Positions 1-8,124 of a DNA stretch of 37,057 nt are shown in pieces. Below the pieces are notes generated by a model. That model did no database searches, had not been told where the DNA came from, and worked only from the letters and a program-made list of their open reading frames with translations. Position numbers and translations under genes: made by a program. Each line of letters begins with the position of its first letter. Positions within the stretch are counted from its first letter, which is position 1. The DNA is taken from the NCBI GenBank assembly GCA_938035525.1, contig CALHOI010000004.1, positions 1 through 37,057 of the forward strand. The letters run 5' to 3'. The stretch comes from an uncultured Granulosicoccaceae bacterium. GTDB taxonomy: Bacteria > Pseudomonadota > Gammaproteobacteria > Granulosicoccales > Granulosicoccaceae.

Positions 1-20
1 ATAGACTCGGCTAACGCCTC

Positions 21-91
21 GGGGCTACGCCCCAACGCAGCCAAGCTGCGTTGCCCAAACGACGTTCGTCGCTTGTCGAACCCCGGGTTCG
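21..91. repeat. cluster of four short hairpins
   Basis: Four consecutive inverted repeats are packed with almost no spacing: 21-33 (5-bp stem, loop TAC), 34-52 (perfect 8-bp stem AACGCAGC/GCTGCGTT, loop of 3), 60-71 (4- to 5-bp stem around GACGTTCGTC) and 77-91 (7-bp arms around CCCGGG with one central base). No T-run follows, so this is not a standard terminator. It may be a structured intergenic repeat or the end of a transcript that begins left of the window. Bases 85-101 also resemble the T-arm of the adjacent tRNA-Ser in inverted orientation (one mismatch in 17). Confidence 0.5.
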
Positions 92-162
92 CATCCCTCA
101 CGGGTAGTGATTTGGATACTTTTTGAGTTATAGCGCCTTATGGGGATATTGCTTGTTTGAAA

Positions 163-252
163 TGGCGGAGAGTGAGGGATTCGAACCCCCGGAGGCTTTA
201 ACACCTCAACAGTTTTCAAGACTGCCGCATTCGACCACTCTGCCAACTCTCC
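163..252 (-). tRNA. tRNA-Ser (anticodon TGA)
   Basis: Read on the minus strand, the 90-nt element begins GGAGAGT and ends ACTCTCC-G-CCA, giving a 7-bp acceptor stem with an encoded CCA end. It has a D-arm with GGCAGAGTGGTCGAATGC, an anticodon loop CTTGAAA (anticodon TGA, reading UCA/UCN serine codons), a long variable arm typical of type II serine tRNAs, and a T-loop TTCGAATC. No neighbouring tRNA is seen. A minus-strand reading frame through this element is the well-known spurious translation of serine tRNA genes and is not a protein gene. Confidence 0.97.
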
Positions 253-564
253 GCAGCCGCGTATTGTAACCAATTTTGACGCCAATGGGCGAACTTTGGT
301 GGCTGGTTCACATCTATACAGGTATCACATGATCCGTTTTGTTGTCGCAAACCGTACAAATGGCATAAACTATTGAATTATTTGCACTTATTGGCCGATA
401 AATTGGTCAACAATTGCCCATTTATTACTTGAAAGTGAGCATTGAGCACCCTATCTTCTTTTCGAGGCGTGCGGTGTTAATATTGCAACCTAAAGATCCA
501 TCGCACAGTGGCAAATGAGTTGCCACCGGCTAAAAAGTTAACTTAGACATAACCTGGAGTAAAC
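253..564. other. intergenic leader before the BI-1 gene
   Basis: About 310 bases without a convincing gene. It lies between the tRNA-Ser 5' end (transcribed leftwards) and the BI-1 family gene (transcribed rightwards), so it should hold promoters for both. AT-rich stretches are present at 360-430, but I cannot assign a -35/-10 pair with confidence. A ribosome binding site (CTGGAG) lies just before the start codon at 565. Confidence 0.5.
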
Positions 565-1233
565 ATGGCAAACCCAACGTCGTTTCCTAACAGCACCGAA
601 GCAACACGTGCGTTAGAAACAAACAAAGTACTAAGAAACACCTACATGCTACTGTCAATGACGTTGTTGTTCAGCGCGGCAATGGCAGCAGTGTCTATCG
701 CAATGAATATTCCACACACCGTGGCCATGATCTGCACCTTCGCAGCCATTGGTCTGGTTTGGTTCGTACTACCACGCGTTGACGAATCAGCAGCGGGCAT
801 CTGGGTTGTATTCGGTTTTACTGGTCTGCTGGGCATCGGCTTAGGACCAATGCTTCAAGCGTATCTATCAATGTCTAATGGTTCCACGCTAGTTGCTACA
901 GCAATGGGCGGCACAGGCGCTATCTTCCTGGCACTCAGCGGTTACGTTCTAACAACCAAAAAAGACTTCAGCTTCATGGGCGGTTTCTTGATGGTTGGTT
1001 TAATCGTGGTTTTCGGTGCTGCCATCGCTAACCTGTTCCTGTCAATTCCAGCGCTAAGCGTTGCGTTGTCTGCAGGCATCATTCTTCTTATGAGTGGTTT
1101 TATCCTGTTCGACACCAGCCGCATCCTGAATGGTGGTGAGACAAACTATGTTCGTGCAACAGTGTCAATGTTCCTGAACATTTACAACATCTTCACTAGC
1201 CTGTTACACCTTCTTGGTATAATGGACGACTAA
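565..1233 (+). CDS. Bax inhibitor-1 / YccA family membrane protein
   Basis: A 222-residue protein with about seven hydrophobic segments and a short polar N-terminus. It resembles the TMBIM/BI-1 family (E. coli YccA, YbhL). The clearest signatures are the N-terminal NKVLRNTYMLLSMTLLFSA segment, the late FDTSRILNGGE motif and the C-terminal LNIYNIFTSLLHLLG helix, all typical of the family. YccA is known to interact with and restrain the FtsH membrane protease; the same role here is an inference. The start is supported by a GGAG site about 8 bases upstream. The gene is monocistronic: two hairpin terminators follow within 70 bases. Length matches the family (about 220-235 residues). Confidence 0.93.
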   Translation: MANPTSFPNSTEATRALETNKVLRNTYMLLSMTLLFSAAMAAVSIAMNIPHTVAMICTFAAIGLVWFVLPRVDESAAGIWVVFGFTGLLGIGLGPMLQAYLSMSNGSTLVATAMGGTGAIFLALSGYVLTTKKDFSFMGGFLMVGLIVVFGAAIANLFLSIPALSVALSAGIILLMSGFILFDTSRILNGGETNYVRATVSMFLNIYNIFTSLLHLLGIMDD

Positions 1234-1266
1234 TAAAGCGTCAGGTTTTCGCCTGACACTTTATTA
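1231..1266. terminator. bidirectional hairpin terminator
   Basis: A long hairpin overlapping the stop codon of the BI-1 gene: arms TAATAAAG-C-GTCAGG (1231-1245) and CCTGAC-A-CTTTATTA (1252-1266), one mismatch, loop TTTTCG. The A-rich left arm and T-rich right arm suit termination on either strand. Confidence 0.75.
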
Positions 1267-1276
1267 TGCTTACATT

Positions 1277-1300
1277 CGGGCCGCTATTGCGGCCCGTTTT
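1277..1300 (+). terminator. rho-independent terminator
   Basis: Perfect 8-bp GC-rich stem CGGGCCGC/GCGGCCCG (1277-1284 and 1289-1296) with a TATT loop, followed by TTTT. It is the second terminator after the BI-1 gene and the stronger one by stem composition. Confidence 0.85.
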
Positions 1301-1422
1301 AGTTTCGTACTGCACGCACTAATTCATAGCCCTGGCTAACGCCTCTGCTGCTAATTCAATTAGTGCTAACGCGATACTGCTTTCACCGCTATATTAGACT
1401 CATTCAAATAAGGAGCAGCTTG

Positions 1423-1620
1423 ATGGACTTACCAATGTGGATGAAAATTTCATGGGCAGTCATTCTTGGCTTCATGATATTCAGAATGTTGCCAGTGGCT
1501 AAACACTGGCTGGAAAACGGCCCAAAAGGCACGTCTAAAGACTGGATAACCACTGCCATGCTACTCGGTGGCGTGATTCTATTTGTGATTACCCTGATTA
1601 TGCTAGTGCGCGGGACTTAA
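1423..1620 (+). CDS. small two-helix membrane protein
   Basis: A 65-residue protein starting MDLPMWMK. I chose the ATG at 1423 over an upstream in-frame start at 1363 because AAGGAGC sits eight bases before it and the upstream extension is unlike a protein start. Two hydrophobic segments are visible (about residues 8-24 and 42-62), separated by a polar KHWLENGPKGTSKDW loop, so it is probably an inner-membrane hairpin. I do not recognise a named family with certainty. Its last 18 bases overlap the 3' end of the convergent gene at 1603-2385. No partner gene on the same strand is adjacent. Confidence 0.75.
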   Translation: MDLPMWMKISWAVILGFMIFRMLPVAKHWLENGPKGTSKDWITTAMLLGGVILFVITLIMLVRGT

Positions 1621-2385
1621 TGTAAGCGTCGCCATGATTGGTGCGTGATCAGACGACCTAATTTGCTGCATTGATTCCACTGATGTTAAGCACAACCCTC
1701 TGAAAAACACATGATCAAGATGCTGGTTTAAATGAGCCACCTTGCTTCGACGAGTCATACTGGCTTCAATCAGATCAGCGCGTTCTGCCCTGTCTTTAAA
1801 ATGCGCCAACCGTTTCGGGCTCCATGTATTAAAATCGCCTGCCAGTATGACCGGGCCACTGTGGTGGCCCAACGCATAACTTAGCTGTTCCAACTGGTCA
1901 ACGTACTTTTTGACACCAACAAAATTGATGGCGTGCATGTTTAACACCATCAAGGTTTCAGCCGAATCGGCTAATTTGTAATGCGTTTCCAACAACAGCT
2001 TCTGGGTTTTAACTACGGGTTCCGTGTGTCTGGACCGATGCACACGTTGTTTATCTACCGTTGCAACGCAACCGGTTTTAACACCGGTGATAACACCGCT
2101 GCCAGGCTGTTGGTGACTGCAGGCCATTATCCATTCGCAACGTTCACTTAAGCCGAACAAGGCATCTGATGGCGCATTGACCACGGCCTCTTGTAACAAC
2201 ACCAAGTCGCGATCACAAACCAAATCGTTAAAGTCAGATAGCCAGTTACTGCGTCTTGCTTTGTAGATATTCCACACCAGCAATCGTATGTTCGGCCCTA
2301 GTTCGCTGGCTTGCGCTCTACCCAATACTCGTACAGCATCTGCCTGGTCTACTGAATTGGGAAAAATACGCGAATTGGAAAACAT
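1603..2385 (-). CDS. endonuclease/exonuclease/phosphatase family protein
   Basis: About 260 residues with the ordered motifs of the EEP (DNase I/exonuclease III/sphingomyelinase-like) fold, numbered from the longer TTG start at 2397: WN at 42-43, metal-binding Glu in LLQE near 70, LNMH near 152-155, AGDFN near 186-190, an LDHVF strand near 227-231 and the catalytic SDHAP near 249-253. These metal-dependent enzymes cleave phosphodiesters or phosphomonoesters; the substrate cannot be told from sequence. I prefer the ATG at 2385 to the TTG at 2397; neither has a clear ribosome binding site. The 3' end overlaps the convergent small membrane protein gene by 18 bases. No signal peptide is evident. 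Confidence 0.88.
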   Translation of the reverse strand: MFSNSRIFPNSVDQADAVRVLGRAQASELGPNIRLLVWNIYKARRSNWLSDFNDLVCDRDLVLLQEAVVNAPSDALFGLSERCEWIMACSHQQPGSGVITGVKTGCVATVDKQRVHRSRHTEPVVKTQKLLLETHYKLADSAETLMVLNMHAINFVGVKKYVDQLEQLSYALGHHSGPVILAGDFNTWSPKRLAHFKDRAERADLIEASMTRRSKVAHLNQHLDHVFFRGLCLTSVESMQQIRSSDHAPIMATLTLSPAH

Positions 2386-2468
2386 ACGTTTGTTCAAATG
2401 TTAGGCACCCAGTCAACTGGTTACTACGCTGTGTTTAACGACAACGGTTTGACTATCAACATCGCCCA

Positions 2469-3920
2469 TTAAAGATACGGTGTAAATAGCCTGAAAAAAT
2501 TGTTTCGCAAGCGGACCGGCAACGATCGACTCACGTCGCTCACTAACTCAGCCTTTTTAAATTTGGCGCCGAACACTTGATCAAGCTTTTGTGCAAATGC
2601 CTCATCAAAGCACTCAACGTTAATTTCAAAATTGAGCTCCAAACTCCTCGCATCCCAATTGCTGGAACCAATCAAGCTCCAGCTACCATCCACGACAAAT
2701 AGCTTGCTATGATCAAACGGCGGCTGGGAACGATAGATCTTGATACCAGCGTTTAATAAACTTGACTCATTAGCACACATGGCCCAATCGACCACCGCCA
2801 AATTGCTTTTAGATGGTATCAGCACCCTTACATCAACCCCGCGCATCACCGCCAACCGCAATGCACTGATGACGGCCTGATCGGGCAAGAAATAAGGTGT
2901 GGCAATGGTGAGCGTTTTTCGGGCTGCATTTATCGCTGCTATTAAGGTCAGCTCCAGTTTCTTATAGTTATCATCTGGGCCATCAACCAACACACGGCAT
3001 GTCACGTTTTTGCTACTGGTGCCACGGAATTCTGACAAGGAAATAGTTTGCCCCGTGGCAAACAACCAGTCCTCTTCGAACACGCGGTTTATCTGATTAA
3101 TGGCAGGGCCTTGAATACAAAAATGCACATCTTGTGTTTGATGCCGATGGTTAGCATCCAACAGGTTTCCAGCACGTATGTTCATACCACCGACAAACGC
3201 ACAACGGCCATCAATACAAAGGATTTTTCGATGGTTGCGTAAATTCATAAAGCGAAAACCCGACGCCGATACCGTCGGTAAAAAGCGTGCGGTAGAGACA
3301 TTATTTTTGCGCAGCACCCTATCAGCCCTGACCAGGCTCAAACCATAACCAACGCCAACGCCATCAATCAGCACATAAACCGGCACACCACGCTCATGTG
3401 CCTTAATTAAAGCTGCCACGAACTGCTTACCAATGGCGTCGTACTCAAATATGTAGCTGGATAAAACAACGCTTTTCTTAGCGCCGTCAATCGCATTTAG
3501 CATGCGCGGAAAAGCCTCGACCCCGTTAAGTAGCACATCGATCTGATTACCAGACAAATACGGTGAGTCATGTATAGCTAAACCCGCGTGAAGTAGCTGC
3601 AATTGCGCATCGCTTAGGTGGGTTAATTCAATAGCAGGCGCTATTGGCTGCGGTTGTTTTGCATCTGTTTCCAGGTCTGCGCGTCCGCGCATTTCAGCTT
3701 GTGCTCGGCGCCGAATGCGATTGATACCAAATAACCAATACAGCAGTACACCAAAAAACGGAGATAAAACAATAACGCCAATCCAGCTGAATGCCGCACT
3801 GACATTTTGTTTGTTCAGAAGCACGTGCACGCTGGCTGCCACAGCGCTAATCAAGTACACCAACCCGGCGAGCGAAAAGGCCGTGCCTGAATCTATTACC
3901 GGGCCAATATCAATATCCAT
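2469..3920 (-). CDS. cls: cardiolipin synthase (phospholipase D family)
   Basis: 483 residues. Two N-terminal transmembrane helices (about 12-33 and 43-65) form the PLDc_N region, followed by two phospholipase D domains. Both HxKxxxxD motifs are intact: HRKILCID near 230-237 and HSKLFVVD near 404-411, each followed by the usual GG/GS-N segment (VGGMN, IGSSNWD). This is the bacterial cardiolipin synthase layout, which condenses two phosphatidylglycerol molecules into cardiolipin and glycerol at the inner membrane. Length fits the ClsA-type (about 480 residues). It is encoded alone, divergent from the HAMP-domain gene. There is no strong ribosome binding site before the ATG. Which Cls paralogue it is cannot be settled here. 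Confidence 0.93.
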   Translation of the reverse strand: MDIDIGPVIDSGTAFSLAGLVYLISAVAASVHVLLNKQNVSAAFSWIGVIVLSPFFGVLLYWLFGINRIRRRAQAEMRGRADLETDAKQPQPIAPAIELTHLSDAQLQLLHAGLAIHDSPYLSGNQIDVLLNGVEAFPRMLNAIDGAKKSVVLSSYIFEYDAIGKQFVAALIKAHERGVPVYVLIDGVGVGYGLSLVRADRVLRKNNVSTARFLPTVSASGFRFMNLRNHRKILCIDGRCAFVGGMNIRAGNLLDANHRHQTQDVHFCIQGPAINQINRVFEEDWLFATGQTISLSEFRGTSSKNVTCRVLVDGPDDNYKKLELTLIAAINAARKTLTIATPYFLPDQAVISALRLAVMRGVDVRVLIPSKSNLAVVDWAMCANESSLLNAGIKIYRSQPPFDHSKLFVVDGSWSLIGSSNWDARSLELNFEINVECFDEAFAQKLDQVFGAKFKKAELVSDVSRSLPVRLRNNFFRLFTPYL

Positions 3921-4079
3921 GCGTACGGCAATTATTGTGAATCAGCACACAATTATAACGTGGCTCTACCGGTATTCCAGCGCTTTATTTCGCCCCATTT
4001 ATCACTCAACTGGATACTCAAGTTTTGCGCAGCAGTGCCGATTTCTAGGGTTACACAGAAGGTATCTATAGGTACAGAC

Positions 4080-4700
4080 ATGGCACGCTCGTCCGATTCC
4101 ATTTTTCCACTCTCCATTCTCAGAGATAAAACTTTTCAGGCGCGCGAGATTCGCCGTGTACTGGCCTTCGCGACCTTGTATCTGGTGATCACCACCGTGC
4201 TGATGGGTGTTTTTTACAACCAGATGCTAAACAGCCTGGTTGAAGGTGTTTCACCGCTATTTTTTGTATCAGAAGACATGCAGCTCGTGAACGAAGCGGT
4301 ACCCAGCTTATCAGCGGTACTTGGAAAGTGGATTATCAGCATGATGTTGATTAACGCTTTTATCACTGTCGCCCTTGGCGTGTACATAACCCGTAAACTG
4401 GGCCACCCACTGTTGGCCATTAAACGCACCTTACGCGAAATTGGTAATGGCAATCTGGATGTTCGGTTACGCTCCTCTGACAACCGTGAGTTTGGCGAAA
4501 TATCCAGTGAGCTCACTGCAGCAATGCGATCTATACGCGAGCAAATCGCCGCAGCAAAAGCCGAAATTGAACAAGCCAACGAACACATTGAACCAAAGCA
4601 GGACGGTAACGAAACCGGCCAAGCCGTACGCAATTGCAAGATGGCACTGGACTACTTTCAAGTTGAGAGTACCGAGCAAAACCAAAGCAACGCTGCTTGA
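4080..4700 (+). CDS. HAMP-domain membrane protein without output domain
   Basis: 206 residues from the ATG at 4080; an upstream in-frame start at 3960 would overlap the divergent promoter area and adds no domain. Two transmembrane helices (about 27-46 and 83-103) flank a short periplasmic loop of about 35 residues. A HAMP domain follows (about 104-155, with GHPLLAIKRTLREIGNGNLDVRL and an EFGEISSELTAAM second helix), then a short helical, polar tail. No methyl-accepting, kinase or cyclase output domain follows, so it is either a signal adaptor or a truncated sensor. It lies nine bases before the TPR lipoprotein gene and is probably cotranscribed with it. Confidence 0.8.
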   Translation: MARSSDSIFPLSILRDKTFQAREIRRVLAFATLYLVITTVLMGVFYNQMLNSLVEGVSPLFFVSEDMQLVNEAVPSLSAVLGKWIISMMLINAFITVALGVYITRKLGHPLLAIKRTLREIGNGNLDVRLRSSDNREFGEISSELTAAMRSIREQIAAAKAEIEQANEHIEPKQDGNETGQAVRNCKMALDYFQVESTEQNQSNAA

Positions 4701-4709
4701 GTTGACTCA

Positions 4710-5705
4710 ATGAACAGTATCAGCAAAATAAAACTAACCTCGTTACTGTCTGCCTTGCTACTGGTGCAAGCTTGCAGTGGTGGCTCATCCTCATCAGCGC
4801 CAACACCCGGTGTGGGTGGTAGTTATTTGCATGTGTCGGTGCCCGACTTCTATTTTGGTACGCGAGAAGTGGGTACCGTGTCATCGCAAGTAATCGAAAT
4901 TGCCAATCGTGGTGCTGATGTATACCCGATTAAATCAGTTCAGGTAACGGGCGATCATTCTGATGAATTTACCACTGACTTTTACGATGAAATTGTATTG
5001 CAGCCGGCAGAAGCCATTAACTTAAAAATTAGTTTCGAACCACTGACTAACGGACGAAAGGCTGCCGCACTGGACATTGATTTTGACACCATAGTGCAAG
5101 CCACTAAGGCGCAGAATCAGCACGAGCAAACTTATTATCAGGCAAAAGAACTGGAAAAGTCCGGTGATTACAGACAATCATTAGCAGCCTATGACAACTA
5201 CATACAAGGTGAGCCAGCCACTAAAAACAAATTCAATGCCGCCATCAAAGCACCCGTTTTAAAAGAAGCATCGGTGTATGGCTCTGGCGATGACTTTGAT
5301 CTGTATTTAACAGCCATGAACGCCCGCGATGCAGGCTATTTTGATCAGGCTGTTGCCGAACTGGAATCTTTAGAAATCCTGCACAGTGACAGCTACCTGG
5401 CCGATGACGCTGCTTACTTGCGTGCATACATCGATTTGATTGACCGGCAGGATTACCATGCCGCTGAAAAAAGCATGAAGCAACTTCGACAAAAATACCC
5501 TGATTCAAATTACTACGACACCGCCTTGTACAGTGAAGGCGTTGCGCACCAGGAAATGGGTAATCGTCAGCTGGCCAGAAATATTTTTGAAGACTTAAAA
5601 TATCGTCACACCGGGGTTGATGTGCTGGGCATAACGCTGGCAAAAGACAATCTGGTGTCGCGCATGTGGTTCGAACGCGCTGAAAAAGCGTTGGCCGCTC
5701 TGTAA
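4710..5705 (+). CDS. lipoprotein with Hydin-like and TPR domains
   Basis: 331 residues. The signal peptide ends in LVQAC, a lipobox with an unusual Gln at -2, followed by a Ser/Gly-rich linker. Residues about 36-110 look like an ASPM/SPD-2/Hydin-type immunoglobulin-like domain (YFGTREVGTVSSQVIEI and LKISFEP segments). Residues about 125-325 are tetratricopeptide-like helices, with repeated pattern positions in YQAKELEKSGDYRQSLAAYDNY, AMNARDAGYFDQAVAELE and YSEGVAHQEMGNRQLARNIF. The organisation suggests a periplasm-facing scaffold lipoprotein, perhaps a YbgF/BamD-like adaptor, though it is not orthologous to either on sight. It follows the HAMP gene by nine bases. A 7-bp stem (5693-5699 with 5710-5716) spans the stop codon but lacks a T-run. 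Confidence 0.8.
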   Translation: MNSISKIKLTSLLSALLLVQACSGGSSSSAPTPGVGGSYLHVSVPDFYFGTREVGTVSSQVIEIANRGADVYPIKSVQVTGDHSDEFTTDFYDEIVLQPAEAINLKISFEPLTNGRKAAALDIDFDTIVQATKAQNQHEQTYYQAKELEKSGDYRQSLAAYDNYIQGEPATKNKFNAAIKAPVLKEASVYGSGDDFDLYLTAMNARDAGYFDQAVAELESLEILHSDSYLADDAAYLRAYIDLIDRQDYHAAEKSMKQLRQKYPDSNYYDTALYSEGVAHQEMGNRQLARNIFEDLKYRHTGVDVLGITLAKDNLVSRMWFERAEKALAAL

Positions 5706-6165
5706 ACAAAGCGGCCTAAAACTAGCCCAAAAAGCGTCCAAGCCAAAGCTGTTTCGCGTCTGCCAATAGGAGCCCCCTCCTTCGGGTCGCATGATAATTA
5801 ACCCCTCTATAAAATCCCTTTGCCGCGCCGCAAATAACACTGGGGGTTTACCAAGTCATATTTATGGCGCTGTTTATGGTGGCCAAAACCGTGCTGATCG
5901 TCACCCAGGATTTAGGCTCGGACATTAATCGCGCGCGCACCGGCGCTGCGGCCTTCAGCTGGCTCGCGACAACGACCTTTTACAGTGCTGGAACACCACC
6001 AATATAGAAATATATTGCCTACTTTAATTGATATCAAAGCCTATGTTCGATCACACAGCCGTAGGCACGATAATAGCGTGTTACTGAGTGTTTCTTATCG
6101 GTAGAATGCCCAAGGGATGGGGAAAAAGAATCTAATATCCAGTAACCGAAAAAAGGCATACCAGT
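5706..6165. other. long spacer before the GTPase operon
   Basis: 460 bases with no convincing gene. A segment near 5864-6007 is richer in G+C than its surroundings and reads as an open frame of 47 codons (MALFMVAKTVLIV...), but it has no ribosome binding site and I recognise no family; it may be a gene remnant. At 6001-6016 there is a 6-bp AT stem with a GAAA loop. The promoter of the following operon should lie between about 6010 and 6150, and an AAAGG site precedes the start at 6166. Confidence 0.4.
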
Positions 6166-6792
6166 ATGGATAAGCAATCACTGAAAGTGGCAGCTAATGA
6201 GCTAGGGACCACAGCTTTGTCATCGGAAAACAAGTCCGGGCAACACACGTCAACAGAGACTACGGCAAGCATATCAAACACCGAATTCTCTGGTGGAGAG
6301 CTTGGACAACTTCAGGAAATTCTGTTCGGACAACAGCAACGCTCCAACGCCGAGCAACTTAACGCACTGCAGCAGCAGTTTGCCGATCAAATTGCCACTC
6401 TGAGTCAAACCATGACAGATAGACTGGACTCGCTCTCGCGATCAATCGAAACCTCCACTGCGACGTTTGAGAAAAAATTGGAAGACCTGGAAGCAAAGCA
6501 ACATGCTGCGGTTGAAGGTGTTTCCACAAAGGCTAACACGCAGCACAATGAGCTAAAAAATCAGCTTGAAGAGCTTAATGAATCATCTTCCGATGCTGCG
6601 AAACAGCTAGAAACAGAGCTGGCAAACCAAAAACAAGCGCTCAGCACGCAAATGCTCAGCATAGAAACCAAACTACACAAAGAAATGAGTACCTCTGTAA
6701 ATAATTTACAGAGTATGAAGCTGGACAAGCAAAATCTGGCATCCTTACTCAATGATTTGTCCGGCAAGCTAACCGGCTCTACTGCTGCTTAA
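6166..6792 (+). CDS. coiled-coil protein, first gene of the GTPase operon
   Basis: 208 residues, almost entirely predicted helix. Residues about 1-45 are Ser/Thr-rich and probably disordered. From about 46 to 200 the protein is Gln/Glu/Leu/Ser-rich with heptad-like spacing (for example LNALQQQFADQIATLSQTM, LEDLEAKQHAAVEG, LKNQLEELNESSSDAAKQLE). No signal peptide, membrane helix, catalytic motif or known domain is visible. It is followed after 18 bases by the membrane protein gene and appears to open the operon. By position it could be a cytoplasmic scaffold or effector for the small GTPase two genes downstream; that is inference only. Confidence 0.7.
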   Translation: MDKQSLKVAANELGTTALSSENKSGQHTSTETTASISNTEFSGGELGQLQEILFGQQQRSNAEQLNALQQQFADQIATLSQTMTDRLDSLSRSIETSTATFEKKLEDLEAKQHAAVEGVSTKANTQHNELKNQLEELNESSSDAAKQLETELANQKQALSTQMLSIETKLHKEMSTSVNNLQSMKLDKQNLASLLNDLSGKLTGSTAA

Positions 6793-6810
6793 CTGAAAAA
6801 GTAACCGCTA

Positions 6811-8118
6811 ATGTCGCAAGGAAGTACTAAAACTGCCATAAGCTTTGACTCAGCACCAGAAGATTCTGGTGCTGCGACAAGCACGGACGTTGAAAAGCTA
6901 CGCTCCATTCTTGTGCAGCCAGAGCGTGAGAAACTCAAGCAACTGCAAGAGCAATTGAATGCGCTGCAATTCAAAATCACCGACGAACAAACCAGAATAA
7001 ACGATGCCAGTGAAGTACTCGTAGAGGCCACAAATCGAGCCAAAAAAAGGGACGACACCTACAGCAACACGCTAAAGCCGGTTGTTGTGGAACAGTTTCA
7101 AAGCTCGGCGCGCGAAAACCCTGAGATCATGGCGGAAGCGCTATTCCCTATTTTGGGACCAGCCATTCGCAAAATGATCGCCAATATGCTTTCGCGTGAT
7201 TCTAATAAAACCAAGCGAACCTATAAGTTCGAGCAACTTTTTCTCATCGAAAAAGAATCCGGCTTACCTATTTGCCATGCAACATCAGGCGCAGCAGAGG
7301 CACAGGATGCGGACATGGTCAGTGGCATGCTTAGCGCTATCCAATCGTTTGTACATGACGCTTTTTCCACTCAGGAGTTTGACGGACTTAATACACTGCA
7401 ACTCGGTGAATTATCCGTGTGGATTGAATGGGGTCCCTCGGCGGTTATCGCGGCGGTAATACGAGGAGTTGCACCCGAGCACTGCCGAACCGCACTGCAA
7501 CAATTAAATGAAGACATTCACAGCAATTACGCTGAACAACTTGATAACTACAACGGTGATGACAGTTCGTTCAGTGACATCAAGTCCGACTTCGTCCTGT
7601 TTATGGATAACCACGACAGCCGGTTACGCAACAGAGTCAGGAATCTACCAGAACGTGCCAGACGCAACCTGGTAATTTTAGGCATCGCCACAGCATTGCT
7701 ACTTGGATGGTTAGTCCTCAACCAGCTTGATAAGCGTAAATGGAATGCTTTTGTCGCAAAGCTTGATTCGCAACCGGGTATTGTGGTGACCAGCTCAAGT
7801 AGAAGCAGAAACAACTACACAGTGAAAGGGCTAAGGGATCCGCTTGCAATATCGCCCATTGCATTAACGGCAGATTCTGGCTTGGATCCTGATGAAATTG
7901 TGTTTGAGCTAGAGCCCTATCAAGCACTGAATGCCGATTTCAACTTACAACGAATCAAATCTGTGCTAACACCGTCTGAGGGCGTCAGCCTATCGTTGGA
8001 TGGCACTGTACTCAACATCACGGGCGCAACATCGAAAAGCTGGATGAACAATGCAAAGCGCCTGGCTTTACAGTTCTCCCAAGTAACTCATGTGACCTTT
8101 GGTCCGGTAGAAAAGTAA
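6811..8118 (+). CDS. membrane protein with roadblock/longin-like cytoplasmic segment and periplasmic domain
   Basis: 435 residues in four parts. Residues 24-80 form a coiled coil. Residues 100-125 contain a helix EALFPILGPAIRKMIANML. Residues about 138-245 look like a small alpha/beta sensor module (FEQLFLIEKESGLPI, DADMVSGMLSAIQSFVHDAF, LSVWIEWGPSAVIAAVIRG) whose strand-helix pattern recalls roadblock/longin folds that bind small GTPases. A single transmembrane helix lies at 286-304, followed by a periplasmic part (305-435) ending in a BON-like beta-alpha-beta segment (EGVSLSLDGTVLNITG). From memory, relatives in cyanobacteria and other phyla carry a C-terminal OmpA peptidoglycan-binding domain; none is present here. 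The GTPase gene begins six bases after the stop. A receptor or anchor role for the GTPase is inferred. Confidence 0.72.
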   Translation: MSQGSTKTAISFDSAPEDSGAATSTDVEKLRSILVQPEREKLKQLQEQLNALQFKITDEQTRINDASEVLVEATNRAKKRDDTYSNTLKPVVVEQFQSSARENPEIMAEALFPILGPAIRKMIANMLSRDSNKTKRTYKFEQLFLIEKESGLPICHATSGAAEAQDADMVSGMLSAIQSFVHDAFSTQEFDGLNTLQLGELSVWIEWGPSAVIAAVIRGVAPEHCRTALQQLNEDIHSNYAEQLDNYNGDDSSFSDIKSDFVLFMDNHDSRLRNRVRNLPERARRNLVILGIATALLLGWLVLNQLDKRKWNAFVAKLDSQPGIVVTSSSRSRNNYTVKGLRDPLAISPIALTADSGLDPDEIVFELEPYQALNADFNLQRIKSVLTPSEGVSLSLDGTVLNITGATSKSWMNNAKRLALQFSQVTHVTFGPVEK

Positions 8119-8124
8119 AAAATC

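Noticed and set aside
25..285. Open frame of 86 codons on the minus strand
   Set aside because: It runs straight through the tRNA-Ser gene and gives the familiar spurious peptide of serine tRNA loci; no ribosome binding site.
5693..5716. Terminator after the TPR lipoprotein gene
   Set aside because: A 7-bp stem exists but its loop is 10 bases, it spans the stop codon and no T-run follows.
5595..5840. Minus-strand open frame of 81 codons
   Set aside because: It overlaps the 3' part of the TPR lipoprotein gene antisense, has no recognisable family and no ribosome binding site.
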